Of a stretch of 62,650 nucleotides of DNA, positions 32,976 through 45,109 are shown in pieces. Source of the stretch: Gymnopus androsaceus JB14 (lineage: Eukaryota > Basidiomycota > Agaricomycetes > Agaricales > Omphalotaceae). The notes below the pieces were generated by a model. It did not search any database. It saw only the letters and a program-made list of their open reading frames with translations, and was not told the origin of the DNA. Position numbers and translations under genes: made by a program. Where the stretch lies: positions 1 to 62,650 of the forward strand of contig ML769751.1 of assembly GCA_009733575.1 (NCBI GenBank), in the 5' to 3' direction. How positions within the stretch are numbered: the stretch's first letter is position 1; the number at the start of each line of letters is the position of its first letter.

Positions 32976-34790
32976 GGTAGATGATACTGTATACAAAGCG
33001 ATATGATGGGTGTTACAGTGACTTCGAAACTTCTGCTTAGGATGGGCTTAATTTATATTCTTGTTTCAACATCATTGTTCCCAATGACTAGAATTCAGAT
33101 GCAGAGTCCTCAGCTCACACCCCATTTAACATGATACCAACCATCAATGTTCAAATTGTTGTTTTGATCATCCCAGGTACTCTCAGCTTTGCAAAAGGAG
33201 TCTCAACCACTGCTTGTATTGCATCTGAATCTACATATTCAAGTTGAATGTAAACAATTTTCAAGAGTCCTGACACAAGGACTTGGGTGATCTCTAGTAC
33301 AAGCATCCTCTACAGAGTGGAACTCTATTTCACCATAGTAAGATCATTCATTTCCAGTATGCCAATGATCCCATCCAACAGAGGGGCTGAGCTGAGGACT
33401 CATGTGAGAAGTTGGGCACAAGGGAATGCCAAGTCATTTTATGTGAAAGGCAAAAATTCAAAAACCGGCTATCTATATAGGTGCTAGGAGAGACTGTGAG
33501 GCTGTATGGTCAAGAATTAGTATGAAAAGCTTGTTGGGAAGCCCCTGAATACTAGAAAGTGGTACATGGAAAATGTAGCTGTGGGAGTTCTTGCATTTCT
33601 CATCACTCACAGAGGTTTTTCCTTCCTCTCCTGAATCCCGCACTCCTTGAAGCAAAGGAGGCGTCAGGAAGTGAAGTGGAGTTTGGGTAGGAAGGGGGTT
33701 GGATCCAATGTGGACAAAATGGAAGTGGTTCAGGTTTGAGGAAACACTGCATGTGGGTTGGATCCATTTGAAAGATCAAGGATCTCTTGCCATCCATTCG
33801 GACTTGTATTTGGACCAGTACTTGATGTTTAGCAAGGCTATTAATAGCAGTTACTACTGAGTCATTGAAAGTAGTTTCGTTAGGGAATTCATTCAATGAA
33901 AAAAAATCCCAAGTGTTGCAAATCGACGAGAGACAATCAAATGGCTTGAAATCAACCCAAAGTTGAAGCCAAAGTCATCATAAAATATCTCCCTCACTAC
34001 GTGCATCTTGGAAACAAATGCAACAATGGGCAATGTGGCTTTATGCCCATCCAGGCAATCCAATGAGTATCAAAACAAAACACCATGCCAATGTTTTGAT
34101 TTTGCAGAGTCTGCACCTCAGAACTAAGTATCCATGGCATCTGTAGCAGTGCTTATCTTCCACCATAAGGTGATGAGACCTGTTCGGAGTTCGGAGTAGC
34201 AGGCCAGAGATGAGTCGCGAGGATACATATCACATACTCCTTGTACTAGTACTCATCATCACCTTGAGTCTTGAAACTTGAAAAGAATATCTCATCAGAG
34301 TGAATCGTGATCTCTAGATTTGGTATCCGCCGGTTGTGATTAGCACGGGACGAGTCGCAAAAAGTTAGATTGAAGTAGGACTTGATGAATGTCTCATATC
34401 CAACTGAGGGAAAACGTTGAAGTATAACCCTCGCGCCTGGGTAGCATATCGAGTACTGAAACTTTGAGAGAAAAAATATATTGCATGAGGTATTGATGAG
34501 CAAGGCAGGAAAGCTTGTCGCTGTGGTCGTGGCTTGAGTGTCTTGAGCGCCAATTAGCGCCCACGCATTTCTTTCTTTTGAATGTCGACGATGAATGACC
34601 AACATTTTCGTCTTCTTCATGATATTCCATAAATCCGCCCCGAAATAGTCATTGAACTTGGCTTTGGACGATGGTCAGATCTACCAACTTCCAAAACGAC
34701 TATATCTAAACATCGACAATCTTCTCATGGCTGTATCTGCTCGTGTTTCAAACAGTGAGAAGAATGGGGTTTTCATTGGTATGTTATATC
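32976..34790. other. Duplicated 5' flank of membrane gene B
   Basis: Homologous to 11210-12300 (shared blocks near 33490-33600 and 33840-34340). No gene recognised. The segment 34540-34700 (ttcttcatgatattcc, ccgaaatagtcatt) recurs at about 36565-36640, marking the start of a second, separate duplication. Confidence 0.5.
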
Positions 34791-34794
34791 CTCT

Positions 34795-36496
34795 ATGAGA
34801 GGTTTGCCTGCACTAACAACTATGAGTACAGTGTGGAAAATTGTTTCTGTACTCCATTGCCACCCTCATAAATCCGTCTCCAGGACTCTATTCAAGTCGT
34901 TTCTTGCCGGCCGATTGCTTCAAACTTGCTGTTATTGCGACACTGGTACAAGCAGTACTGGTGCCAGCCCCATCCGCATCTGTGTCGATCGATCTTCTTT
35001 GGCTGAATGGGAAAACTGGAAGGAGCCTCGATTGGGAAGGATACTTGTGATTGTATGGTTAGCTGTGGGGAGGAGGTGCAGCGAATCCAATGGATTGACT
35101 GCTTCGACGTCTAGTTGCGCATCCGGCACTTCCAGTATACCTGTTTCCGCAGTGCCTGATCCAGCTCAGCCTCGTCCTACATGTGCCCTCGCCTCAGCTT
35201 CTTGTCACTACGCTACACACTCCGCGCTGCATGACGCTCTATAATTGGCCAGCAGTGTAGTCGATGCTACATGGGAACGAAGGAAGGAGATCGGCTAGTC
35301 TTTCCGCACATCCGTGACCACTATCTGTTAGCAGGACCATAGGTTCTGCCACGAGTATTTGACACAGATCATAGATACCAATCCATTCTCAATAGTCAGC
35401 CTCTTAGCGATAATCCAATCTTGAATCAAACCTCTCGTCGACACTGCATACCTGCTTGGCCCTTACTAGCATTCCAACCTTACTTTGGCTTTCATCGATT
35501 CATGGGGAACCACCAGTATCCCTTCCAAACGTCTGCCCTTCCCTTTATCACCTTTCATGATCATCCCTCCCATCCCTCTTCCCGCTCACATCCTCCGTCC
35601 CTTGATGAGCTAAAACGCCTCAAAAATCGAATAATCGGAATGCCATCTGGCAAATGTCGTCTAGCGCAAGACCATGGAATGATGAACGTGCTTATTGCGA
35701 CGATGATGGATACAGGAGCCGGAGACGATGTGCGCACAGAGATGGCTCAAATTCTCGGCTCATTGGCTGCACTCGGAGGTCATGCAGATGATGCTTTGTT
35801 CTCGCAGCGTTGATTGAAAGGGATACACTGAGGGGATGCCGATCTGTGCTTTCGACTACCTCACAGGTCAACTGAGGTTGGCACTGGTATGTGCATTGAG
35901 TGGGATAGCGGGAGATTTGGCCGAGCTAACTGGACCATCGCTATGGGGCTTGGTCTGTTTGAGGGTACTCGATGGTTGGCTGGCTCAGCTTCACAAACGC
36001 TTGATTGGTTTTTTGGGACCCAGACAATGATGGGTTCCGATGCTGTCAGGAGCAGAGGCATGCATTATCTCGAATATGATTGGGATAGTGGTTCGTATGC
36101 AACCAGTTAGGGAGCGGTGGTAGAATGCAATCTAAAGGGAAAGAAAAGAGACGCGGCTGGGAAGCAAAGGGACTCATCACTGGGAACGGCTGTCCTTCAA
36201 CTTGCAGGGAAGGAGAGTCTTGGAAATGCTTTATTTGCTCTGGCTGCGTTAGCAAAGGTGATCAGGTTGTAGCCAATGAGCTGGCGTTGCAGGAGATCGT
36301 CGGACATGCAAAGTCTCGTTCCGGCGATATCCAACTCTCCGCTTGTCTTTGTGCCACAAAAATACTTCGAACATCCCCAGCAGTGTCTCCTGCAGCTGAC
36401 ACTACTCTCAGCGTTCCCATGGTCATTATGAACTCGGCTCATTCCGCTAAAGCTCCTGGTTGTGGTTCGAGCCAGCGACCGCTAGCGCCCTATTAG
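34795..36496 (+). pseudogene. ARMC8/GID5 (Vid28)-like armadillo gene, decayed copy 1
   Basis: Fragments suggest an armadillo-repeat protein of the GID/CTLH ubiquitin ligase. 34841-35050 reads FLYSIATLINPSPGLYSSRF. 35580-35810 reads LKNRIIGMPSGKCRLAQDHG followed by TEMAQILGSLAALGGHAD, which resembles the ARMC8 'LKN-IIG' and 'LGSLA' repeats. 36218-36300 reads GNALFALAALAK, then after a 1-nt frame change GDQVVANELALQEIVGHAKS. Many stops and frameshifts separate these pieces. The family call is from recognition of short stretches, and another armadillo protein is possible. Confidence 0.5.
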
Positions 36497-36784
36497 CATC
36501 TGCGCATTTCTTTCGAACAATTACTGCTTAATTTGGTTCCTCAGCGGATCCTTGTCTTTGTCTTCTTCATGATATAGAATGTCCAATTTTGTCTTCCGTA
36601 AATCAGCCCTGAAATAGTCACTTGACGATGGACGATGAACAGACCTGACAAACTTGCGAATCGACTCTTATCATCTCGTCTTCGACCATCTTTTCTTTGG
36701 CTTACAGCATACGTGCGTGTATTTGCCTCAATTTTCGGAGAGTGAGAAGGATGGGAGGCATGGTTTTGCGGTGGTTTTTGTTGG

Positions 36785-37670
36785 TATGTTATATCCTCTA
36801 TGAGAGGTTTGCCTGCACTAATAACTATGAGTACAGTGCGGAAAAAATCTTCTAAGTTCTGGACTTCATCGCCGCCTTCGTAAATCCGTCTCCAGGACTT
36901 TACTCAAGTCATTTCTCGCCGGCCAGTTGCTTTGCAAACCTCTTCCTCTCCCATCTGCATCTGGCAGGGAGGAAGTGATGATCGATCTTGTTCTGGGAGA
37001 AACTAGTCGAGTGGGAAGGATGTTTGTGATCGAGATTTGGGTATGGTTAGCATGGCTTGATTCCGCGACTGGCTGGGTTTATACATCCGGATCCTGCGAT
37101 CGATGAACTAGGTGGAGATTCGGATGTGAGATGCCCGGTGATTAGGGCGGTATGGCTAGGGTTGATTTGGGGGATGCAATTGGGAGTAGCATGACGAGAA
37201 GTGCGAGTGTGGAAGGAACGGAGGATGCTGATGAAGAGGACGAGCGAGAAGGAGCCGAAGATGGAAACGGAGATATAGATGTCTTTGGAATAGCATACGG
37301 CGTCGGAATGGGAGGAAGCAGAAGGTCAAGAGTAGGACCAGCTCGAACACAGCGACCCCATCGCGAAAACGAAACTGGAGAATTTCAGATGGCCTCACTG
37401 CTACTCGCCGATGCTGGGTTCGTCGGTACGTTTCGTCGTGTTGTTGACCATCATCCGAGTCAGCAGAGCCATCCTCATCCTCACTTACACGCACACGCAC
37501 ATTCTCATCCAGCTACCACTGCGTCGACGCCTTCTGCTGGCGTTGGGAACGGCGTTGAGAGTGGATTTGGCTCTGGAATGGGTTATGGTCATGGTCATGG
37601 TCACGGAACCAATTTCCACGTCCAATACGGATCCCTCGCGATCGGTTCTACTTCCAACTCTGGACGTTAA
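36785..37670 (+). pseudogene. Partial tandem copy of the ARMC8-like sequence
   Basis: The segment gtatgttatatcctctatga, then gaggtttgcctgcactaa.aactatgagtac, repeats 34778-34835, and FVNPSPGLYSSHF parallels INPSPGLYSSRF of copy 1. Downstream the two copies diverge. An open frame at 37152-37670 (172 codons: acidic stretch EDADEEDEREGAED, then a His-rich PHPHLHAHAHSH run and GHGHGHG) follows. I do not recognise that part, and it may be low-complexity coding sequence or chance. Confidence 0.4.
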
Positions 37671-38303
37671 GCGTTGGATTAGAAAATAATCATGCAAATA
37701 TTATGGGACGAGAATACCGGGATAAGTGGGAGACGGCGAGGATGACACTGGATTGGTTGGAATATGGCGAAATGTATGCGTATCCCCGGAGTACTACTAT
37801 TAATAGTAGTGGTAGTGCTGCTCGTGTGGCGCGTGCTAGAGTTGGGATGAGGAGTGGTAGTGTTGATGCGCCTGATCTTGGGCTTGGTCCGGGGAATCAT
37901 CGTACATATCAAGACAATCCTATAATACAAGGTTGGTACGAGACTTGTCAACCAATTGGGAGCGAAATCTCAGTCCTAGGTCAAAGCTGCGTTTATTGAA
38001 CGCCATGATTGCGTGTCTGGGAACTGTATGGAAGGACCCTGCAGGATTCCAAATCATGGCATACGGAAGATGCACGGGATGGTTGCTGTTGGGTACCTGG
38101 GTACGGACCGTGAGGCTTCATGCTGCTGCTGCATACAATATATGCAACAATGCTTTTCGGTCACTAGTCCATCGTCACTTGATCCATTTCATACATTCCT
38201 TCCTTCTACACAACTTCTCTTGACGCGTCGCGGCCCGCTCGTACGTTCAATCCGATAATCTGCTCGGAAGGATGACAACTCCTCTCTCTTTCCTTCATCC
38301 ATC
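37671..38303. other. Spacer upstream of the esterase gene
   Basis: Open frames here (37703-37999, 37933-38223) have no recognised domain and overlap in different frames; they may be remnants of the decayed gene upstream. A ttctcctctttccttcatcc-type pyrimidine-rich stretch precedes the esterase ATG, a common fungal promoter feature. Confidence 0.35.
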
Positions 38304-39589
38304 ATGGTACCGCAGGCATTGATACTGTGTCTCCTCGTCCTGGCTAAGGGCTCACTGGCCAAGATTAAGGATGTGTCCAAAATCAAGAATGTTATGCTCT
38401 TTGGTGACTCCTACACAGGTAAATATTCCGATTATACTTGTGAGGGCATCAAATAACGCAGGATATACGCAGACCAGTCTCGACAGCACAGTATTGAAAA
38501 TGGAAGCTTTCCTGGCAAGGACTACCAAGAGGTATTTCCACCTGTAAGCTACGAATCTCTATATTTCCACTACCGATGATCAAATGGTGAATTGTACAGG
38601 CTGACACTGCTGCAGACGGTGGAGTCCAGTGGCCCTGGTAAGATTAAACTCTTGCCGTGAACCCGACTTACCCTTCGAAACAGGTATTTGGGCCTTTATG
38701 GCAATCTCACCATCTGGAACTATGCCGTGGGAGGCGCGGTCTGTTCCAACAATGTGTAGGTCTTCACACTGGTGATGTTCTGCTTTTCTGATGGTTTGCT
38801 AGCACTCCTCTCAACGGATTTCCAGACGTTATCGGCGGACAAGCGGCGTGGTTCGTCCAAGACCACGTCTTGAACGCTACCGAAAACTCTCCGCAAACAC
38901 TTGATATCCCCCCATCCGAATTCGTCGTCGATATTTTTATTGGCACAAACGATGTGGGGGTCAATAACTTTATCACGGATGGGCAAGCCTTTAACGTATC
39001 GTTGAAATCCCTTGCAACGTGCCAACTGCAGTCGATCCGCAACCTCCATGCACTCGGTGCACGGAATTTCATTCTCAACTCCCTTATCCCATTACAACTA
39101 ACCGAATTGTACTCCAACTCATCTGCGCCAAATATCTACTGGCCGGCGCTTCATAACGGAACGAATTGGCATAAGCGGGCCTTTAATTTTGCCAATTCCC
39201 TCAATGAATTGCTTAAAGACGGCGTTTCGAATCTAGCGACAGAATGGGAATCGGAGCCTGAAACGAGTGTGGAGTTCTTCGATACTTACGCATTTTTCGA
39301 GGAAATGTACAACCATCCGGCGATGTTTTTCAACGGGAGTATACCGGCGAATGTGACGGGGCATTGTCATCAATGTCCCGACCCAGACAATTTCCTGGAT
39401 TGTGGAATGTGAGTTTGGATTATTTTCTAAAAACTTGAACATTGCCGACTGATACTTGGTAGTGGGGACTGTACACTTGCTCAAAGGGACTCGTACATGT
39501 GGTGGGACGAATTACATCCCAGCGAGCAGACAGGAAGGAATCTGGCCGCAGAGATCTGGAGGAAGATTCAGGGAGTGTCGAAATTCTGA
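38304..39589 (+). CDS. Secreted GDSL/SGNH esterase, CE16-like
   Basis: Six exons (38304-38418, 38473-38543, 38600-38637, 38684-38755, 38803-39408, 39463-39589) give 1029 coding bases, 342 residues. A signal peptide is likely (MVPQALILCLLVLAKGSLA). Block I is VMLFGDSYTDQSR with the nucleophile Ser, and an oxyanion-type Gly/Asn appears in NYAVGGAVCSN. Block III is FIGTNDVGV, and block V is WWDELHPSEQTG with the catalytic Asp and His. This fits extracellular esterases acting on acetylated plant polysaccharides. Several N-x-S/T sites are present. The gene looks intact with normal introns. The substrate is an inference; family level is firm. Confidence 0.88.
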
Positions 39590-40223
39590 CGAGGGAGACA
39601 CATATATCTCTCCTCTAATTAGACTATCCTTTTCACCGGGAAATCTTCGGAATCCCATACTAACTTGGTCACTTGTCTATCTCTATTCATTCATCAAGCC
39701 TGTGGTATGTTCAAGATAAGTGTCGAAACCAGGCAAAAACAAGGAGGGTGGCGCAGGGAGTCCAAGTTCGCAGTGCCGAGGCCGATTCACCTAAGTATAC
39801 TCAAGGGATGTAGGTTTGCTCGAGAATTCTGAATTCTGGATAGCCGTGGTCCCTATTAAGTACACAGAGTAGATTCTGCACTGAGACCAGACGGGTGTTT
39901 TGCAGTTGGATTACACTGACTCGGAGTTTGTCGAATTTTCGTCTTCGTCCTCTTAAAATCGCTGATAGGAGGAAAGTGTAGCCCAGCGACGCGTGAATAC
40001 CAATCTATTTTTTTCACGTGAGTATCTTATGGAGCCGGTAGTAATCAGAGCCAGCCTAAGGAGATTAAGAGTAATAAGACGCGATGGTGAATAAAGTGAA
40101 GCGCTAAGATAGGCGCCCCCGCTCTTCTCAATTCCTTGCGGTCCCGAACAGTACTGATAGTAATCATCATGAGTGTTTGTTTGATGTCAACTCCACAGCG
40201 TCCACAACCACGACGACGCCTAC
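39590..40223. other. Intergenic; promoter region of the F-box gene with a dispersed block
   Basis: No gene. The block GTGAATACCAATCT at 39993-40006, followed by aagacgcgatgg at 40076 and gcgctaagataggcgccccc at 40101-40120, recurs in part upstream of other features (about 45155-45270, 54045 and 56797). It may be a shared promoter fragment or a transposon footprint. Confidence 0.5.
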
Positions 40224-42107
40224 ATGAATACTGAAACTACTGTTGGCTGCAACTGGAATCTCACCCAGTCACCCTTCGCCTCCGTTATCCAGACAAACTA
40301 TGTACCATCTATAGAGGATCTCGCAAGTCTAGAAGCTCTGTTGGCCGAACCACAATTGCAACTTGTACAGTTGGAATTGGAAGTGGTTCACGTACAGAAT
40401 CTGCTGGACACTCTTTTGCTCAAACGAGATGATCTAAAGACATATGTTGAGGCTCACCAAACACTGATGTCTCCGATGCGCCGTCTTCCGGAGGAAACTC
40501 TCTCCGAAATCTTCATTTGTTGTCTGCCGGAGGACCGATATGCAGTTAGAAGTATAGCCAAAGCACCTCTACTTCTGACCACCATTTCTCGAGAGTGGAG
40601 ACGAATTGCTTTGGCTACTCCAGCACTATGGTGCTCACTGCACATACTCCTTCCCTCGGGACTGGGTATCCAGGCGGTCCAGAGAAGGACTATGAGTTCT
40701 GCTCTTTGGTTGGACCGCGCTAGATCACTTCCGATATCCATTTCAATCCATGTGGATACTCCCTTACGGTTTGCTGCAGATGGTGACTCTTCTCCCTCTG
40801 AAGACCTTTTGGGTGGACTGTCATTCCTTGAAGCGTTGATAAAGTTCAACAGCAGAATCAAGGAGTTAACATTCACTGGAACAAACTTTGCCGACATGCT
40901 CACTCAGGTTGAATTATTGTCCAAATTCAACTTTCCAGTCCTAGATACATTTCGTGTCCGATGTACTGATGGACACAATCCCTTCCAAATTCAGGATGGA
41001 GCAGAGGTTTCAGATCTCCCATTTGCTTCTCTTATCCGACAAATGCCCACCTTGAAGAGGCTCTCAGTCAACAATTTCACGCATTGTTTTAGACGATACA
41101 GTGAACTGCAGGTGGACTGGAAGAATTTGACCGAGCTCACAATACAGCCTGTGATATCTGGTCGGGTTCGCACGATGCCCAAATTTTCCGCGAGAGAAAT
41201 GCTGAACATGTTGATGCGTACTCCCCAATTGCAATTTCTCACCTTTTACATTACAATAACGCATTGGGAGCCTGTGAATGGCAATATTGTGGTAAATCTT
41301 CCTGCCATGCGCGACATGCGGCTTGTATTCATGAAGCAACATAATCTTCCACTTGACAAGTCATTCTTCTCGAACTTCTTCTGCTCAATCACTTGCCCTT
41401 CATTGAAGGTGTTAAATGTTTTGCAGGGCTGGGGCAATATTATGCATACACAAATACCTTTCTCCTCCTTGGTATCTCTACAGCAGCTGGAGGTACTTTC
41501 ATTGGACATGCCAATGACACCGGATTCATTGCTCGAGTGTCTCTTACTTGTTCCAAACCTTAGGTCCTTGGGAGTTCGCTCCACAGCTAAAAGGGTAGAT
41601 GGTGATGAATCTGAAGGCATTCCACCTTCATTTTCTCACACCATTGACGACTCTGTCCTTCTGTGTCTTGGTACCATCGGCACAGACAGATCTACTCTCC
41701 TGCCTCACCTCCAACACCTCAGATTTATCTTCAAAGGACTGCATTTCTTTCCAGCTAACACTTTTTCAGTGGATAGAATCACAGATGATGCTCTGTTCAC
41801 CTTTCTCGAAAATCGTATTCAAATGAAAATATTACAATCCTGTGACATCTTTTTTCTAGAGCCACGAGCAGAACCCACAGAGGAAAATTCGAGAAGGATA
41901 CAGGCATTATTGGATTCTGGGCTGAAATTGCGGATTCGATATGGCAAACTTCCTCCTTTGAAGTATAATGACTCGGCCTTTGGAGGGCTTTGGATGGAAA
42001 GAGCAATGGGGTTATCCGAGTCAGTAATGACTCCGGAAGGTTGGGTTGGGTACGGAGAGGTTCGCTCAGACATGGAAGGAGTGCATGGGACTGGGGTAAT
42101 TGTATGA
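40224..42107 (+). CDS. F-box-like protein
   Basis: Intronless 627-codon ORF from ATG 40224. An N-terminal coiled-coil-like stretch (LASLEALLAEPQLQLVQLEL) leads into an F-box: MRRLPEETLSEIFICCLP, then ISREWRRIALATPALWCSLH. The C-terminal 450 residues show repeated leucine-rich patterns such as FPVLDTFRVRC and MPTLKRLSVNNF, consistent with degenerate LRRs. Such proteins are hugely expanded in agaricomycetes and are expected to recruit targets to SCF ubiquitin ligases. The frame is clean, and an open frame of this length is strong evidence for a real gene. Individual targets are unknown. Confidence 0.9.
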   Translation: MNTETTVGCNWNLTQSPFASVIQTNYVPSIEDLASLEALLAEPQLQLVQLELEVVHVQNLLDTLLLKRDDLKTYVEAHQTLMSPMRRLPEETLSEIFICCLPEDRYAVRSIAKAPLLLTTISREWRRIALATPALWCSLHILLPSGLGIQAVQRRTMSSALWLDRARSLPISISIHVDTPLRFAADGDSSPSEDLLGGLSFLEALIKFNSRIKELTFTGTNFADMLTQVELLSKFNFPVLDTFRVRCTDGHNPFQIQDGAEVSDLPFASLIRQMPTLKRLSVNNFTHCFRRYSELQVDWKNLTELTIQPVISGRVRTMPKFSAREMLNMLMRTPQLQFLTFYITITHWEPVNGNIVVNLPAMRDMRLVFMKQHNLPLDKSFFSNFFCSITCPSLKVLNVLQGWGNIMHTQIPFSSLVSLQQLEVLSLDMPMTPDSLLECLLLVPNLRSLGVRSTAKRVDGDESEGIPPSFSHTIDDSVLLCLGTIGTDRSTLLPHLQHLRFIFKGLHFFPANTFSVDRITDDALFTFLENRIQMKILQSCDIFFLEPRAEPTEENSRRIQALLDSGLKLRIRYGKLPPLKYNDSAFGGLWMERAMGLSESVMTPEGWVGYGEVRSDMEGVHGTGVIV

Positions 42108-42384
42108 TTTTTGCAGATGTATAGTTGGGACAGAGCTTTATACAATAATGTTACTTGATACTTGGTACATTCCGCGACTACTACCACTTTCCCTAATTAC
42201 GTGTCCGCCTTGCGTTTGCCACAAATCCGTTAGTAGTTCTATGAATGATTCAAGTGACGAGCCATTCGAGAATCGAGATTGTCCCTCACTTTAATTTCCA
42301 CTAGAGCGACTCAGGAATCGGATGGTATAGTCAAATTCAAGTAGAGGCATTCATATTGTACATCAGTGAAAGCAAACTGTATGG

Positions 42385-43706
42385 TCAAAGGTTTTCAAAC
42401 ATTTTGTCCTGGTGCGCCTTGGTTATCAAGTCAGAAGCTCCAGAGGCATTTCGAACAGCGTAACTAAGATGGAACGGATATCTTAGATCAGTACCTTCCT
42501 TCCCAGCCCAATCAAAATCAATGAAACGAATGCGCTTCTCTATAGGCTCTGTCCCGTTCACAATCATCACATTTGACCTGCGCAAGTCTGTACAATCACA
42601 CGAGAGGTCAAGGCGGCACCCATTATTAACAGCCATGGCCAAGGAAAGCCGGACAGCATGATATTTCACGAATTGCAGCGCGCTGGTAGAGAGTTAGACA
42701 ATTAGTATCTTACTGGACAACTACTCTTTTCTACGTACCTCTCGACTGCAGTAGAACCTGGCATAAGAGAACGAGGACTGCACAGATGGATCAGAGCCAC
42801 CGGCACCCAGTTCACTTTCGACCGCGATCATTATAGGCGCTGCATTGACGTTCAGAGGCGTATGCTGAGCAGATATTAAGCCAGCAGATGTCCAGTCTTC
42901 ATTGAATATATGCTGAAATGAGAGGCTGAGCATCTCTGATAATATGTTAGAGCTTTCCCAGACTCTAGAATCCTCCTCAACTGAGATTGCAGAGACAGAT
43001 TGTAATAATGAGGCGGTCTGACAAAGAAACTTATCCGGTATGTTGAGATCAGAGTCTTTAGAGCGTTTGGAAAAGGCTCCAAAGACTGGATGGTAGATCT
43101 CAATGGGAGGCGCAGCAGTCACGGCCTTCACGGATGGTTCGGATGTACCGTTCATGATGCTGTCGCAATACTTGGTGAAATCTAGGCAAATGTCGAATGA
43201 GCAGAGAGACGCAGTGGGATCAGTGAAAGGCGCACCTTGTTGCAGCTGACCAACCACATGGTCCTGAGCAGGCACTACTGCTAGTGCGCAATGAAGAAGG
43301 ACAACAATAGTTCCTCTTTCAGGAATGGCGTCCCCAGATGAGGTCTTCGGGAGCTACAACAGTTGCTTTTTCGAGCAAAGCTTCGTGGTTGGGAAATTGA
43401 CGATTCGCATCATCTACGCTGAAATTATTCGATTGATGGCCCTACAGCTTGTCAGTCTTCGAGGACAAGATATGGAAAGATTATTCTAGCCTTGTAAATG
43501 AGAGCTTCGAGAGCATGGTGAGCTTTGTACTTGGTGACTAACTCTTTCGCGAGGTCATCGACAAGCAGACTTTGGTCAGTCGTTGTACTAGTTTTCGCAA
43601 AAAAGCGGTAAGGCTCCTCCGCTATAGCGAGGACATATGAGAGACATCCATGGTGGATGGATAATGGAAAACGTGGCTTCGGCAGCCAGTTACGCAGCAC
43701 GGCCAC
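42385..43706 (-). pseudogene. Fungal kinase-like protein (FunK1-type), internally deleted
   Basis: On the minus strand the order matches a basidiomycete protein-kinase-like family. An N-terminal segment reads LLVDDLAKELVTKYKAHHAL. Next come ANRQFPNHEALLEKA and a region with IYHPVFGAFSKRSK and ESELGAGGSDPSVQSSFSYA. The catalytic part reads DLRRSNVMIV and RFIDFDWAGKEGTDLRYPFH (catalytic Asp loop and DFD). One intron (42722-42670 on plus coordinates) joins the pre-kinase region directly to the catalytic loop, so the kinase N-lobe is missing. A stop after WGRHS and a frame change near the presumed start also suggest decay. TGA at 42385-42387. Confidence 0.7.
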
Positions 43707-43771
43707 TCAAAAACCGAGTATTCGAGAAAAACTGTATATATAGCACCATTGCCTATGTAGAGCTCGCGTGC

Positions 43772-43843
43772 TCCATAGCTAGTACAATCCGATACCATAA
43801 AATTCCATATACATATACAAGAGCACGACTCGGTCGTACAATT
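43772..43843. repeat. 72-bp dispersed repeat, copy 1
   Basis: tccatagctagtacaatccg...cgtacaatt is identical to 57072-57143 except for one change (cggtcg here, cagtcg there). Both copies lie beside decayed sequence. Origin unknown. Confidence 0.8.
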
Positions 43844-43883
43844 GAGATTCTCGACAAGTTGAAGTACATATGCAAGGTGCCGG

Positions 43884-44760
43884 TCAACGTTTCTCAGAGC
43901 TTCCCAGCATTAAATCGCTGATACTCTTTCCCATAGCCTTGGCGCGTTTGCGAAGCATATTGGAAGACTTGGGTCCACGAGCTCCGCCTCCCCAAACACG
44001 GCGTTCTTCCTCGAATTTGTCAGTGCTAAATCAATCAGTATCACAGCTCATCCCGATCCAGTTCAAATTCCACACTCACAAATTCGACTTTGCCGCACTA
44101 ATCAACGTCGCCAACTCCCTCTGGTCCTCACTCCTCACCTCATTAATCGCAACAACCGCCGCCGTCTTCTTATGCACGAGTGTCCCCAAGCGTGCTTTGC
44201 CTTTGATAATGACGTACGGAACACCCATCTTGCGACAAAGCGCAGGGAGGTATATGACGAGTTCGATTGGGTCAACGTCGTGCGCGATGGCGACAAGGTT
44301 AGCTTTCTTGGCTTCGATGAGGGCTACGACGTGGTTGAGACCGTATTTGACGAAATGGGGTTTCTTGGTTTCCTACAGTATATGTGGGTGAGGATGAGGA
44401 TTGTGCGGTCGACAGTGTTGGTACTCACATCCTTGCTAGGCACCTTTCCATTCTTAGCCTGCTCCGCCGTCTTGGTCAATCTCTCCCGCTTTTCGATCTT
44501 TGACTCGGGGCAATACTTGTTGAACAATTTGAACAACTGTGAGCAGTGTTCTTGTCGAGCGTATGGTGGAGTTGAGCTATGCCGGGAAGGACCCTGGAGA
44601 GGGGAGTCAGTGATCGGGATGAGGAAGCAACAGACAAAGAAACATTACCCTGATTCACTGGTTGAGAATAACTTTTCGCCTCTGGAATCGAAAGTATCAG
44701 GCCAATTGATGAACCGGATGAGGTCAGTTTTGGGACGAATGTCCTGACCTGAATATAGAG
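43884..44760 (-). pseudogene. 60S ribosomal protein eL8 (RPL8/L7a) pseudogene
   Basis: The 3' exons are well preserved. One (44372-44080) reads [20 protein letters not shown] and [20 protein letters not shown] with the K-turn-binding L7Ae core. The last (44025-43884) reads FEEERRVWGGGARGPKSSNM and ends at TGA. Upstream, LFNKYCPESKIEKRERLTK is in frame, but a frameshift near 44535-44545 breaks the conserved LDKNTA-QLFKLFNKY junction. The segment before it (PKTDLIRFINWP) has drifted from the conserved RFVKWP form. eL8 normally sits in the large ribosomal subunit and is single-copy, so this is a decayed duplicate. No intact start is visible. Confidence 0.85.
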
Positions 44761-44849
44761 TCGATTTAGTTCATTGTACAGCAATGTCGAAAAGCAAAAA
44801 CGGACCAATAGTGAAATCACCAAGGGAGCCGCAGTGGGATTTTTGCTAG

Positions 44850-45058
44850 ATCTTGTTTTTGGGAGCCTGGAGAATCAAATATGAGCGAGGGAGAGCTTGA
44901 AGGAGGAAGCAATGTTGTTGTTGCTCACCATAGCTTCTCTGAGGTTTATGTTTGGCAACTAAGTCTTGCGCGAGCTCATCGACAAGCTGGCTTATCTTCG
45001 CTTTTGCAGAAAAGTCGTAAGACGCGAAGATGTAAAAGATCCTCTGGGAGGTGGGCAT
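44850..45058 (-). pseudogene. Isolated N-terminus of the kinase-like gene
   Basis: From ATG 45058 the frame reads MPTSQRIFYIFASYDFSAKA and QLVDELAQDLVAKHKPQ, clearly related to LLVDDLAKELVTKYKAHHAL of the gene at 42385-43706. Nothing downstream of it belongs to that family, since the eL8 pseudogene follows. It looks like a truncated duplicate. Confidence 0.55.
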
Positions 45059-45109
45059 GTTGGATAGTGGAAAAACCAAGAAATAACTTGTGCTGTTGAC
45101 AATGGGCAA

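Noticed and set aside
43637..43921. Open frame sharing STIRYHKIPYTYTRARL with one at 56910-57194
   Set aside because: The shared peptide comes only from the 72-bp DNA repeat; the surrounding frames are unrelated.
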